From contig JAOADO010000016.1 in assembly GCA_026417275.1 (NCBI GenBank), positions 1 to 27,521 of the forward strand: 27,521 bases of DNA. Reading direction: 5' to 3'. The stretch comes from Verrucomicrobiia bacterium (GTDB taxonomy: Bacteria > Verrucomicrobiota > Verrucomicrobiae > Limisphaerales > JAKPVM01). This document shows positions 1 through 8,578 of the stretch, one piece after another. Position 1 is the stretch's first letter; the number at the start of each line of letters is the position of its first letter. Made by a program: the position numbers and the translations under genes. The notes beneath the pieces were generated by a model. It searched no databases and was not told the origin of the DNA. It worked only from the letters and a program-made list of their open reading frames with translations.

Positions 1-300
1 GTAGGGAAAATATGTTGTTGTCGTTTTAAAACCACAAATTCCAATAAAACCTCAAAGTAGTGTGAGTGGTATCCATGCAGGTAATCTCGCTTTACACTGG
101 AAGGCAATATATTTTTTTCTTCCTCCAGCAGTGGAAGGACTAACTATTTCCACACCTGGAAAGACTTGCCGCCGTATTTCATAATTTTCCGTTAAAGCGC
201 AAGTTTTCCACTAACATCCCAATTCATTTTTCCGTTAAAATTATTTAGATTGGTAGTGTTTATTTACAAAGAGAGGATAAAGCAAAAATTGGCGTTAAAA
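1..300. other. Non-coding stretch at left edge
   Basis: No convincing reading frame is visible on either strand. The stretch is AT-rich. A 12-base direct repeat, ttttccgttaaa, occurs at 185-196 and 228-239 (43 bases apart), of unknown meaning. The region lies beyond the 3' end of the galactose genes, so it is probably a spacer to the next, unseen gene. Confidence 0.5.
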
Positions 301-333
301 AAACAGGCTGGGTAAATCCCAGCCTGTTTTTTT
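297..333 (-). terminator. Rho-independent terminator of the gal genes (bidirectional)
   Basis: A perfect 12-bp inverted repeat (aaacaggctggg at 301-312, cccagcctgttt at 318-329) encloses a 5-base loop. The minus-strand transcript leaving galT would form this hairpin and continue into a U tract supplied by the A run at 297-303. A T run to 333 follows on the plus strand, so the element could also stop transcription coming from the left. Confidence 0.9.
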
Positions 334-352
334 GTTTTAATTACCATTAATC

Positions 353-1405
353 TTATTTCTCTGCTTTGATTCTTTCTTTATAATGCTGGAGCGACAATTC
401 CGTGAGCCGTTTTGCCGCAAGTTCTGGAGTTAAATCGCGTTGCGGCTCGGCAAGCATCTCATATCCAACCATGAATTTTTTGACAGTAGCGGACCTTAAC
501 AGTGGTGGATAAAAATGCGCATGCAACTGCCAGTGCGAGTAATCGCCGTCGGATGTCGGCGCCCCGTGCCATCCCATCGAATACGGAAAACTTGTCTCGA
601 ACAAATTATCGTATCGAATGAGTAATTTCTTTAAGATTTCCGCAAGGTTTTTCCTCTCCCTGTCTGTCAGGTCTGAAATCCGCAACCTGTGAACTCTCGG
701 GATAAGCAAAATTTCAAATGGCCAGAGTGCCCAGAATGGCACAAGTGCAACCCAGTCTTCGTTTATCTCGACTATCCGTATGTTTAGTTCAGCCTCTTTT
801 TTAATGTAATCTATAAGAAGTGGACTTGAATTTTTCTGGAAATACTGCCTCTGCATTAAATCTTCCACTTCTGGTATTCGCGGAATAAAATTGCTCGCCC
901 AGATTTGGCCATGTGGATGCGGATTTGAACAGCCCATGATTGAACCTTTGTTCTCAAAAATCTGAACCCAGCGATATTTAGCCCCAAGTTCATTCAATTG
1001 TCCAACCCACAAATTGATGACATTCAGTATCTCGCTGATTTCCATTTCCGGCAGGGTCAAGTCATGTCGAGGAGAAAAGCAAATTACACGACATTCACCC
1101 TGCACAGGCTGAATTCCGAATAATTCACTTCCACCAGTCCCATCAAGCGGTACATCCGGTAAAAGTGCTGAAAAGTCGTTTCTGAAAACAAACACGCTTT
1201 TATATGGCGGATTTATCTCGCCGTTTGCCCGCTTGTTGTTTGGACAGAGATAACAATTGGGATCGTATGCGGGACGTTGCTCTCCCGCTGTTGCTTCACG
1301 GTGTCCCTGCCATGGACGCATCGTCCTATGCGGCGACACAAGTATCCAATCGCCCAACAATGGGTTATACCTTCTATGCGGATGTTGTTCTGGATTAAAC
1401 TGCAT
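353..1405 (-). CDS. galT: Galactose-1-phosphate uridylyltransferase GalT
   Basis: This 350-residue protein matches the usual length of GalT (about 350). It exchanges UMP between UDP-glucose and galactose-1-phosphate in the cytoplasm, the second step of the Leloir pathway. The active site is clear: NPHPHGQ at 161-167, with His165 as the expected uridylylated nucleophile, and a metal site of Cys51, Cys54 (CYLC), His114 and His163. A later segment, [15 protein letters not shown], fits the second metal-binding region of the family. It lies downstream of galK on the same strand with a 189-base gap and is followed by a strong terminator, so it is the last gene of the unit. The stop is TAA. The ATG has no Shine-Dalgarno sequence in front of it, only an A/T-rich stretch. 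Confidence 0.95.
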   Translation of the reverse strand: MQFNPEQHPHRRYNPLLGDWILVSPHRTMRPWQGHREATAGEQRPAYDPNCYLCPNNKRANGEINPPYKSVFVFRNDFSALLPDVPLDGTGGSELFGIQPVQGECRVICFSPRHDLTLPEMEISEILNVINLWVGQLNELGAKYRWVQIFENKGSIMGCSNPHPHGQIWASNFIPRIPEVEDLMQRQYFQKNSSPLLIDYIKKEAELNIRIVEINEDWVALVPFWALWPFEILLIPRVHRLRISDLTDRERKNLAEILKKLLIRYDNLFETSFPYSMGWHGAPTSDGDYSHWQLHAHFYPPLLRSATVKKFMVGYEMLAEPQRDLTPELAAKRLTELSLQHYKERIKAEK

Positions 1406-1594
1406 ATTTCAAAAATTTTTTCTGATTATTAATTTCTTTATCAGGGTCAGACGGGGTCATGCCCACCCGTGTTTCTCCGCAGGGACAACCAAGCAGGTCG
1501 TCCATATTTCAGGGAGGAACGAGACACTTACCCATCCGTTTTTTTTGGCTCTGCGAAAGCAAAACCCTACCAATCACCACATAATCTCTTTTTA
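1406..1594. other. galK-galT intergenic spacer with a GC-richer block
   Basis: The 189 bases between galK and galT contain no gene. The part from about 1445 to 1540 is richer in GC than its surroundings and contains an imperfect palindrome around 1450-1470 (acggg ... cccgt flanking a gtcatgcc core). It looks more like a decayed repeat unit than a promoter. I see no clear promoter or terminator, so galT may be read from galK. Confidence 0.35.
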
Positions 1595-2785
1595 TTATTT
1601 CAAAACTGTTGCGCCCTGCGATGGCCTGGAAACAAACACAGATGGTTGAATACCAGTCTGTTTTTTATAACCTTCAATAAGTTTGGCGGTAATTTGATTA
1701 ACCAAATTGGATTTTACCAGCGCAATAGCGCATCCGCCAAACCCTCCGCCGGTCATTCGACAACCATAAATGCCGCCAGCAATTCCAATTTTCTTTGCCA
1801 ACTCTACCACTATGTCCAACTCCCTGCAACTGACCTCGAACATATCTTTCAATGAATAATGGCTTGCGTAAAGCAACTCGCCCACCTTCGTCCAATCCGA
1901 GTTTTCAATCAATTTTGTCGCCTGAACCGTCCGCTCATTTTCTTCTATGACGTGTTTTGCACGGTTATAAACAACTGTCTCGAGTCTGGATTTATTTTTG
2001 TTCAGCAACTCTATTGTGGCATCGCGAAGGGCTTTAACACCAAGAACTTGTGCGGCTTTTTCGCACTGACTACGCCGCTCAGCATACTCACCGCCAACGA
2101 GTTTGTGCTTCACATTCGTGTTAAATACAAGAACCGAAACCTCCGGGTCTGCCATCTTCACAAGTTTGTAGCTCTTGTCCCTACAATCAATTAGAAGCAG
2201 ATGGTCCTTTTCTCCAAGCGCGGATATGAATTGATCCATTATGCCGCACGGCATGCCGGCGTATGTGTGCTCGGCTTTCTGAGAAAGGAGGGCTTTATCG
2301 ACTTTATCGAGTTTCCTCCCCGTCACGATTTCCATCAATGTTGCCGTAGCGACTTCCAGCGCGGCGCTACTAGAAACCCCCCCTCCAATTGGAACCGTCG
2401 AATACATGTAAACATCCAGAGACGGTATTTTCGCATTCAGTTCAAGAAAACCGTTTAACACGCCTCTGATATAATTCGTCCAGTCTCCTTTTTCGCCTTT
2501 TCCTATCGGTTTTTCGATTTTTATTACCGCGCTCTTTTTCGTTACGCCACAAGCCCAATTAATCTGGTTCGCAACATTCGGACTTGCATTATCCGCGGCA
2601 ATCACGGTGTATTTTTCGATAGCCATCGGCAAAACAAAACCATCGTTATAGTCGGTATGCTCGCCGATGATATTAACTCTTCCCGGCGCCGCAACTACCC
2701 ACCGTGGTTTTCTTCCGTAATACTCTGAAAAACCTTTAACTACAACATCAAACAGTTCTTCCAGGGTAAGATTCCTATCCATCAT
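1595..2785 (-). CDS. galK: Galactokinase GalK
   Basis: This 396-residue GHMP-family kinase phosphorylates galactose at C1 using ATP. All three family motifs are visible: the galactokinase signature GRVNIIGEHTDYNDG at 35-49 (with the catalytic Arg36 equivalent), the ATP loop PIGGGVSSSAA at 132-142, and the third motif TGGGFGGC at 345-352. Asp184 in GIMDQF is the expected catalytic base. The length is close to the E. coli enzyme (382). Two ATG codons stand side by side at 2780-2785; the outer one is taken. No Shine-Dalgarno sequence precedes it. It lies between the exported fusion enzyme and galT, all in the same direction, which supports a galactose-utilisation unit. Confidence 0.96.
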   Translation of the reverse strand: MMDRNLTLEELFDVVVKGFSEYYGRKPRWVVAAPGRVNIIGEHTDYNDGFVLPMAIEKYTVIAADNASPNVANQINWACGVTKKSAVIKIEKPIGKGEKGDWTNYIRGVLNGFLELNAKIPSLDVYMYSTVPIGGGVSSSAALEVATATLMEIVTGRKLDKVDKALLSQKAEHTYAGMPCGIMDQFISALGEKDHLLLIDCRDKSYKLVKMADPEVSVLVFNTNVKHKLVGGEYAERRSQCEKAAQVLGVKALRDATIELLNKNKSRLETVVYNRAKHVIEENERTVQATKLIENSDWTKVGELLYASHYSLKDMFEVSCRELDIVVELAKKIGIAGGIYGCRMTGGGFGGCAIALVKSNLVNQITAKLIEGYKKQTGIQPSVFVSRPSQGATVLK

Positions 2786-2829
2786 ATTGAAAATTAATTT
2801 TAAAAGATTACTTTTCGGTAAATTTTAGT

Positions 2830-2856
2830 TCTGAATCAGGACTTTCTGAATCAGGA
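2830..2856. repeat. Short direct repeat upstream of galK
   Basis: tctgaatcagga occurs twice in tandem (2830-2841 and 2845-2856) with a 15-base period, 45-75 bases in front of galK. It might be a regulator site or a chance duplication; nothing further can be said from the sequence. Confidence 0.4.
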
Positions 2857-2882
2857 ATGTCTAAGGTTATCATTTTTTAGAG

Positions 2883-2928
2883 GGGTAGGCTCCAGCCTGT
2901 CTGTATTCGGTTAAGTAGGAGCCTACCC
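2883..2928. repeat. Inverted repeat / stem-loop between the fusion gene and galK
   Basis: An 11-bp perfect inverted repeat (gggtaggctcc at 2883-2893, ggagcctaccc at 2918-2928) has a 24-base loop. A T run follows it only on the plus strand (2929-2932). On the minus strand, where the neighbouring genes are read, it is followed by A-rich sequence and so is a poor terminator. It could be a processing or pausing structure. Its loop side shares the string acaggctgg with the terminator at 301. Confidence 0.6.
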
Positions 2929-2968
2929 TTTTATACTTCCATCTATTTATCTGGCATTCAATGTTATT

Positions 2969-5900
2969 TTACTTTCTTTCTACCTCAACCAGACCGAAGT
3001 CAATATATTGTCCGCCACCAGTTTGTCTGCAATGAATTGCAACGATGTTCTTGCCTGATTTGAGTGCAGATTTGCCAGCAGGTGTAAGAGAAAATTCCTC
3101 GTAGCCAGTTGTGTAACCAGAAGTGCTTAACGCAAGAACGCCGTTGATGTAAACTTCGGCATCCTCGTCGTGGTGCAATCTAATGAACAACTCAGAGGGC
3201 AATTTCTCTGGTAAGGTAATTTCTCTGCGAATCCAGATGTCCGAGGTGTTCCATTCTGTGCGAACACGTGCGCTTGGTGTGTTCCGTGTGCCAAACCCAG
3301 CCTCGCCTTGTTTCCAGTTGCTGTCATCAAATTCAGGCTTCATCCAATCGCCCACTGGCTTTTGTGTAGTATAACGCCAGACGTATCCTTGATTTTCAGA
3401 TGTTGGAACAACTGGCTTGACAACTGGCGGAGTAGGCATTGGCGCCCAGTTTGAAGCCTTTGTTTTATCGCGCGAGGCGTACTTCTTCCATGTCTGCTTA
3501 TCATAAAGCATCTGCAAGAAAACACCACCTACAACCGGACGCGCCTGGAAACCAACCTGACGTGCATCAACCGTATCATACCAGTCTGTCATCGGCACGC
3601 GACTCGGCGTTTCATTCAAAAATCGGAACACAGGAGCAACCAGTGTTTCAAAATCGTTCTTATTCTGTGTGAGTGTTGCAGTCCATAGTATCCAGTCCAA
3701 CTTGGTGTATTTGGCGCGGTTGTCCAGCGGCAAACCGTATTTATTCTGAACCTTTTTGTAAAAGTCCATTTCCTTGCGGAGCGCCGCTCTGTCCCACAGG
3801 TTGAATCCAAGAATTCTGTCCCACACAATATTGTATTTCTGGCTCCACGTGCCCGGACGGTCAAATGCAAGCCTATAATGGTCACCGTCATCAGCCTCTT
3901 TTAACCACTTCTTAACAAACTCCCGCGCCAACTGCATGTATTCTTTCGCCTTCTCCTTCTGACCTGTCATCTCACATAACCTGGCAAAGGAAGCAATACC
4001 AACGATGGCTTTTGCCGAAAGATTGACATTGTGAGCAAGATGACCCGCAAAGTCGTCAGTGCAAAGCTGGTTTTCCGGGTCGAATCCTTTTTCTTTCAAG
4101 TAATTTGCCCATTGCTCAAGTGTTTTCCAATAAAGCTTCGCAAAATCGGCGTTTCCTTCCATCTCCGCCACAGCAGCAAAGAGAATCAGCAAATTGCCGC
4201 TCTCCTCGACAGGCATCTGGTTTTCTTCCGTCCTTTCACCACCGCCATAGACTTGACCGTTAGCATGAGGATATGTACCCAAATCGTGTGGTGCAAATGG
4301 GAACTTCCAGCGCGGAGATGCCGCGTAATTCATAAACGGCACAATGAACGATTTTGCAATCGTTGGCCCAAACAATAAGAATTGGGGAGCCATCGGATAA
4401 AATACATCGGACGTGCCGATGCAACCGTTGCTGAAGTTTTCCTTGCTAAACGACAGCGGCTTACCATTATCATCCGCTACAAATTTGCTCGCCGCAAAAC
4501 ACTCGCGGAACGCAAGCGCGCAAATCTTCGCATATTTCTCGCCTCCTGCTTTTGTAAGGTCTTTCATCAGTTCATTGTCAAAAGCCGTGCATCTCTTCTT
4601 TAATTGTTCATACTCATTTGCCGAAGCCTTTAACAAATCAGCCGCCTCCCAACCCGTCCGACGCCAGTATGGTCGAAGGTTTTTCTTCATATACTGGATT
4701 GAATACAGGTCGTCATAAGCAATCATAATCCATTTACTCACCGCGCTCTTACCAACCTTTCCAGCATTAATAACCATTGCTGCTGTTGGTGTTTCTTCAC
4801 GAACGGCACGCGGTTGTTTGCCATCAAACGCAGGCAACGTTCCGTTTGTTGCAAACATAGAACGGCAAACAGTGCCCGAGGCAATGGTCTTCGCCGCCGC
4901 AATGCCTTTTGGCGCCGCAAGATACATATAGCCCCAGTCAATTCTCAAATCGTCCCCTTTCTTGGCAAGAATCGGCTGGTCTTTTGAACCAATCTTGAGC
5001 GCCTCAACAGAACCAAAATCTTCCGTAGCCCAAACCACTTCTTGCCGTGGCTCGTTAACGGCAATCTCGCTTGAAGCATCAAAATACAAAGAAACCTCAT
5101 GTTCTTTACCATCCGTTGAACGCACTTCCCATTCAATATAAGTAACCGGTCGCGCAAGGACATCGAGGTCGTCTGGCAAGGCAGGAGTTGTAAATGTAAG
5201 AACCAGGTTGATGCCAGCCCCCTCAAATTCATAAATCGTTCGCGTTGGCAACACGGTCAAATTCTTCTGCGGCAAAGCCGGGAAACGACGCGGTTCCACG
5301 CCAACAACACGGAACGGTTTACCGTCAACACGAACCAGTCCACCAAGACTTTGTTGACGCCCCGTCCAATGAACAGTATTTGCGTCCGTCAAATTATCCG
5401 CTGGCGACCAGATGCTAAAATATGGGTCGCACGCCACAAGCGGCACAGATGGAGGAACTAACTTTGTCCCTTGAGAAACCCTCTTTGCCGGCGGAGTGTA
5501 GAGTTTCCTTGCCGCTTCTGTGATTAACCCCTTGTCCATCTTAATAATTTCGCGGTCGTACGTCATTAAACCGTTGACTTCCACTTCGACATCTGTGGTC
5601 TGCGTGTAAACTGCCGCAGACAAACCGGCGCTACCGGTCAACGGATGCAATTTATCCATCAATACCAAATAGGCGTCTGTTAACTCTTCGCAATTATTGT
5701 AGGAGCGATAACCCCAGTTTTTTTCATCCTGCCATGTATGCCCTTTTAATGGCAAACCAAGTCCACCGAATTCGCCCAGAACAATTGCACGGTTCGGTTC
5801 TTTCTGCGGAGCCCCTGGTCCAGGATAAATGTGCACGTCATGAACATCGCCAGCCTTGCGGTCAGTCCATCCGCTTGCGTTGTTCACAAGCCGTGTCGGA

Positions 5901-7294
5901 TCCCATTGTTTGACAAGATTAACAATCCGCGCAGTGTCCCATTGTCCCCATCCTTCATTGTACGGAACCCACATTACAATACACGGATGATTGTAGAAAC
6001 CATCAATCATGGCTTTCAGTTCTTTTTCGAACTGCGCGGCAGATTCTGGCGAACGCGTAATATCCGGGTCCCGCGGTCCAATGTATTTATCGCCGCTGGG
6101 CATATCTTGCCACACAAGCAAGCCAAGTTTATCGCACCAGTAATACCATCTCTGCGGTTCAACCTTCACATGTTTGCGCGCCATGTTGAAACCAAGTTGT
6201 TTTGTTATCTCAATGTCATATCTTAAAGCCTCGTCAGTCGGAGCAGTATAAAGACCATCTGGCCAGAAGCCCTGGTCAAGTGGTCCATACTGGAACAAAG
6301 GTTTATTGTTCAAACAAAGACGGAGAATCCCTTCTTCATCTTTGCATAACGAAATCTTCCTCATTCCAAAATAGCTCTCCACTTCGTCTTTTGCTTCCTT
6401 GTTTTGCGCAAGACTGATTTTAAGTCCGTACAGGAAAGGTGAATCCGGGGTCCATGACTTTGCCGAAGGAACTGTTATAGTAACAGTATTTGCCGCCTTC
6501 CCATTCCCTGAAAAATCGGCGCTCTTGCTCTGAACAACCGTCTTTCCGTCAATGACATCAACTTTAACGCTGTAATTTCCCCCCTTCAAAACCGTGTTAA
6601 TCGCAACTGAAACTGATGATTTATCAAAGTCCGGTGTAATCTTTACAGATTCAACATAAGAATCGGCAACTGGTTCAAGCCATGTTGTCTGCCAGATGCC
6701 GGTTGTCGGCGTATACCAGATGCCGCCCGGACGGCGAACTTGTTTGCCGCGCGGTTGATATCCAGCATCTGTCGGGTCCCACACCCTCACAATAATCTCT
6801 TGCTCGCCAGAATCTTTGAGAGCGTCAGTTATATCAAAACTAAAAGCGTCATAGCCGCCGCGATGCGTCCCAAGTTCTTTCCCGTTTACCCAGACGGTTG
6901 CTTCCCAGTCAACAGCACCAAAATTCAACAGAACTCTCTTGCCTTTCCACGACGGAGAGAGATTGAACGTCCTACGATACCACAAATTCTCATTTTCGCT
7001 CACCCGTTTCGCCACTCCGCTCAACGCAGACTCAATCGGAAACGGCACCAATATTTGACCATCCCACTTTGCTGGTTTCTCACTCCCCTTCTGAGTTATC
7101 GCATATTCCCATAAACCGTTAAGATTCATCCAGTCCTTGCGAACCATCATTGGGCGCGGATACTCCGGATGCACCTTTTCCGGTGATACCTCTTTTGCCC
7201 AGCGAGTCATCAACGGTCCTTTCGCAGGTTCCCATCCGAATCCGCACATCGCGGCTATTGCTATTACTATTACAATTCCTAATAATCGTTTCAT
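2969..7294 (-). CDS. Exported GH2 glycosidase fused to a glutaminase-A-like (DUF4965 family) module
   Basis: This 1441-residue multidomain protein starts with a Sec signal peptide (KR, then hydrophobic residues about 4-20). Residues about 35-600 form a glycoside hydrolase family 2 enzyme: a sugar-binding jelly roll (about 50-210, including NLNGLWEYA and VWVNGKELGTHRGGYDAF), an Ig-like domain (about 215-315) and a TIM barrel. Glu447 in PYNEGWGQ is the expected acid/base and Glu508 in VLGEFGG the expected nucleophile. Residues about 612-1285 resemble the glutaminase A family (DUF4964/DUF5127/DUF4965/DUF1793 order), with hallmarks PPSVPLVACDPYFSIWS, HWTGRQQSLGGLVRVDG, PHDLGTYPHANGQ and MTDWYDT. 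After a proline-rich linker (1284-1297), residues about 1300-1440 form another beta-sandwich. It probably releases galactose or a related sugar outside the cytoplasm for the adjacent galK-galT. The exact substrate and whether the second half cleaves glutamine or glycan are unknown. No Shine-Dalgarno sequence precedes the ATG. Confidence 0.85.
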   Translation of the reverse strand: MKRLLGIVIVIAIAAMCGFGWEPAKGPLMTRWAKEVSPEKVHPEYPRPMMVRKDWMNLNGLWEYAITQKGSEKPAKWDGQILVPFPIESALSGVAKRVSENENLWYRRTFNLSPSWKGKRVLLNFGAVDWEATVWVNGKELGTHRGGYDAFSFDITDALKDSGEQEIIVRVWDPTDAGYQPRGKQVRRPGGIWYTPTTGIWQTTWLEPVADSYVESVKITPDFDKSSVSVAINTVLKGGNYSVKVDVIDGKTVVQSKSADFSGNGKAANTVTITVPSAKSWTPDSPFLYGLKISLAQNKEAKDEVESYFGMRKISLCKDEEGILRLCLNNKPLFQYGPLDQGFWPDGLYTAPTDEALRYDIEITKQLGFNMARKHVKVEPQRWYYWCDKLGLLVWQDMPSGDKYIGPRDPDITRSPESAAQFEKELKAMIDGFYNHPCIVMWVPYNEGWGQWDTARIVNLVKQWDPTRLVNNASGWTDRKAGDVHDVHIYPGPGAPQKEPNRAIVLGEFGGLGLPLKGHTWQDEKNWGYRSYNNCEELTDAYLVLMDKLHPLTGSAGLSAAVYTQTTDVEVEVNGLMTYDREIIKMDKGLITEAARKLYTPPAKRVSQGTKLVPPSVPLVACDPYFSIWSPADNLTDANTVHWTGRQQSLGGLVRVDGKPFRVVGVEPRRFPALPQKNLTVLPTRTIYEFEGAGINLVLTFTTPALPDDLDVLARPVTYIEWEVRSTDGKEHEVSLYFDASSEIAVNEPRQEVVWATEDFGSVEALKIGSKDQPILAKKGDDLRIDWGYMYLAAPKGIAAAKTIASGTVCRSMFATNGTLPAFDGKQPRAVREETPTAAMVINAGKVGKSAVSKWIMIAYDDLYSIQYMKKNLRPYWRRTGWEAADLLKASANEYEQLKKRCTAFDNELMKDLTKAGGEKYAKICALAFRECFAASKFVADDNGKPLSFSKENFSNGCIGTSDVFYPMAPQFLLFGPTIAKSFIVPFMNYAASPRWKFPFAPHDLGTYPHANGQVYGGGERTEENQMPVEESGNLLILFAAVAEMEGNADFAKLYWKTLEQWANYLKEKGFDPENQLCTDDFAGHLAHNVNLSAKAIVGIASFARLCEMTGQKEKAKEYMQLAREFVKKWLKEADDGDHYRLAFDRPGTWSQKYNIVWDRILGFNLWDRAALRKEMDFYKKVQNKYGLPLDNRAKYTKLDWILWTATLTQNKNDFETLVAPVFRFLNETPSRVPMTDWYDTVDARQVGFQARPVVGGVFLQMLYDKQTWKKYASRDKTKASNWAPMPTPPVVKPVVPTSENQGYVWRYTTQKPVGDWMKPEFDDSNWKQGEAGFGTRNTPSARVRTEWNTSDIWIRREITLPEKLPSELFIRLHHDEDAEVYINGVLALSTSGYTTGYEEFSLTPAGKSALKSGKNIVAIHCRQTGGGQYIDFGLVEVERK

Positions 7295-8037
7295 ATTCCA
7301 TAAAGTTTATTTCAGAATTTTCGAATGACAAGAGTTTTTGGAATTTTCACAAAAAATATTTCTAAAAGATGAGCACATTTGTCCAAAATTCTGAATTTAT
7401 TTTGCAGAATTCCGTAATTTCCGCTGATATTGTGTGACAATATATTTTGTATTTTTTTGCACGTGTGGATTGGCGGCTCTTTCTGCACTATTTGCATCAG
7501 CGGCACTTCCAGCACTACAAGATGCAAGAAATTATTTAGGACTGCTCCTAACAAAAACCTTCCGCATGAGAAAAAATGCATCCAGCATCACATACTATAT
7601 TTTGGGTTATTTCAGAATATCAACAGCTACGAATCGCTTTTTATCAGAGTTCAGACAAAACCAACCAGATTTTGTTGTCGGGAAAATCTTTCTAAAATCT
7701 GGCGTGCAGAAGCAAATCTCTCTTCGCCTCGTGCTACAAAGCGACTCATTCACAACTAACGATAAGACCCATTTTCTCCCGAGAAAGGCTTGCACCAATC
7801 CAGTCTTACAGTAAATTGCTTACAGTAAATTGATATACCCAATTGTATGAATACATAACGCCCATTTAATTTTTATTCATTGGGATGCACTCCTCAGTCG
7901 CTCGAATAGTTAAATCAACACTTCCTTACTCATTCTCCTGATTCATAACCAATTTCACCGAAGTATTACAATTCCATAAAAAAAATTTGCAGAATGGCTT
8001 CTCTATTAAAAAACAATGATTTTTCCTGGAAATCTCT
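7295..8037. other. 743-base non-coding region upstream of the fusion gene
   Basis: Several short open frames occur on both strands, but none has coding character. The region is AT-rich and lies between the 3' end of the nrdR unit and the start of the fusion gene, both on the minus strand, so it should hold the promoter of the galactose unit. No confident -10/-35 pair was found. Recurrent CAGAAT/ATTCTG strings cluster at 7311-7410, with further cagaat copies near 7612 and 7990. Confidence 0.5.
7311..7395. promoter_or_regulatory. Inverted CAGAATT half-sites in front of the fusion gene (possible operator)
   Basis: ttcagaatttt (7311-7321) and its exact reverse complement aaaattctgaa (7385-7395) form an 11-bp inverted repeat separated by 63 bases. 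A third related site, tgcagaattcc, lies at 7404-7414. They are 17 to 120 bases upstream of the ATG, a location suited to looping regulation by a sugar-responsive repressor or activator. The role is inferred from position and symmetry only. Confidence 0.35.
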
Positions 8038-8574
8038 TTACTTTATCAATAAAGCGCTGGCTTTTTTATTGCTGTAAACTGCAAATTGACCACGGGCAAA
8101 GTTTATAATCTCTTCGCTTAGATTTGAACATCTGCGATCCCATTTGTTAACCCCTATGATTTTCTTGACGCTTTCTCTCAATCCATTGATATAGAGAACA
8201 TTAGGATTTTGCTTAAGCGTCTCGCGCATCGTTTTCGCCAGTTGGTCAAAAAAGAACAACTCATAGCAACTGCCAGATTCATCAATGATGTCCTGCAAGT
8301 TCAAATAGACGGTTTTAGACTGTTTTTTATCTTTCTTTTCTCTGTTTTTAACAAGCGCTTTTACATGATAACCAAAACCTTCAAGAACTGTCTCAAGCAT
8401 TTCGGAAAATTCATCTGCTGCTACAACGTCTTTTTTTAAATCGGCTTTTAGATAGTGAATAACAGCCAGAATAGCCTCCTTTACAATTTTCTTTTCCGGA
8501 AGCGCCCCTTTATCTCCCGCAATCTCTACTATCAACTCCTTCTGGATATTTAATTCTCTGTTTCTGAGTTCCAT
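8038..8574 (-). CDS. Conserved-looking hypothetical protein co-transcribed with nrdR
   Basis: I do not recognise this 178-residue protein. The start is set at the ATG of 8572-8574, 4 bases after the nrdR stop, because the longer frame from 8646 would overlap nrdR by 68 bases. The protein is soluble, without signal peptide or membrane segment. The first 75 residues are mixed alpha-helical; a lysine-rich break (about 78-88, KNREKKDKKQSK) separates them from a second half with NLQDIIDESGSCYELFFFD (92-110) and a helical C-terminus. Close coupling to nrdR suggests a role near nucleotide metabolism or the same regulatory circuit, but this is inference. Cys103 and Cys149 are the only cysteines, so no zinc site is apparent. 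Confidence 0.75.
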   Translation of the reverse strand: MELRNRELNIQKELIVEIAGDKGALPEKKIVKEAILAVIHYLKADLKKDVVAADEFSEMLETVLEGFGYHVKALVKNREKKDKKQSKTVYLNLQDIIDESGSCYELFFFDQLAKTMRETLKQNPNVLYINGLRESVKKIIGVNKWDRRCSNLSEEIINFARGQFAVYSNKKASALLIK

Positions 8575-8578
8575 TTTA

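Noticed and set aside
3127..7114. Many open frames on both strands inside the fusion gene (for example 4031-4378 plus)
   Set aside because: They are shadows of the long continuous frame, whose domains run through without a break.
7434..7814. 126-residue plus-strand open frame whose start (LFASAALPALQDARN) recalls a prepilin helix end
   Set aside because: It lacks the prepilin FTLIELLVV motif, the rest has no coding character, and it lies in the upstream region of the fusion gene.
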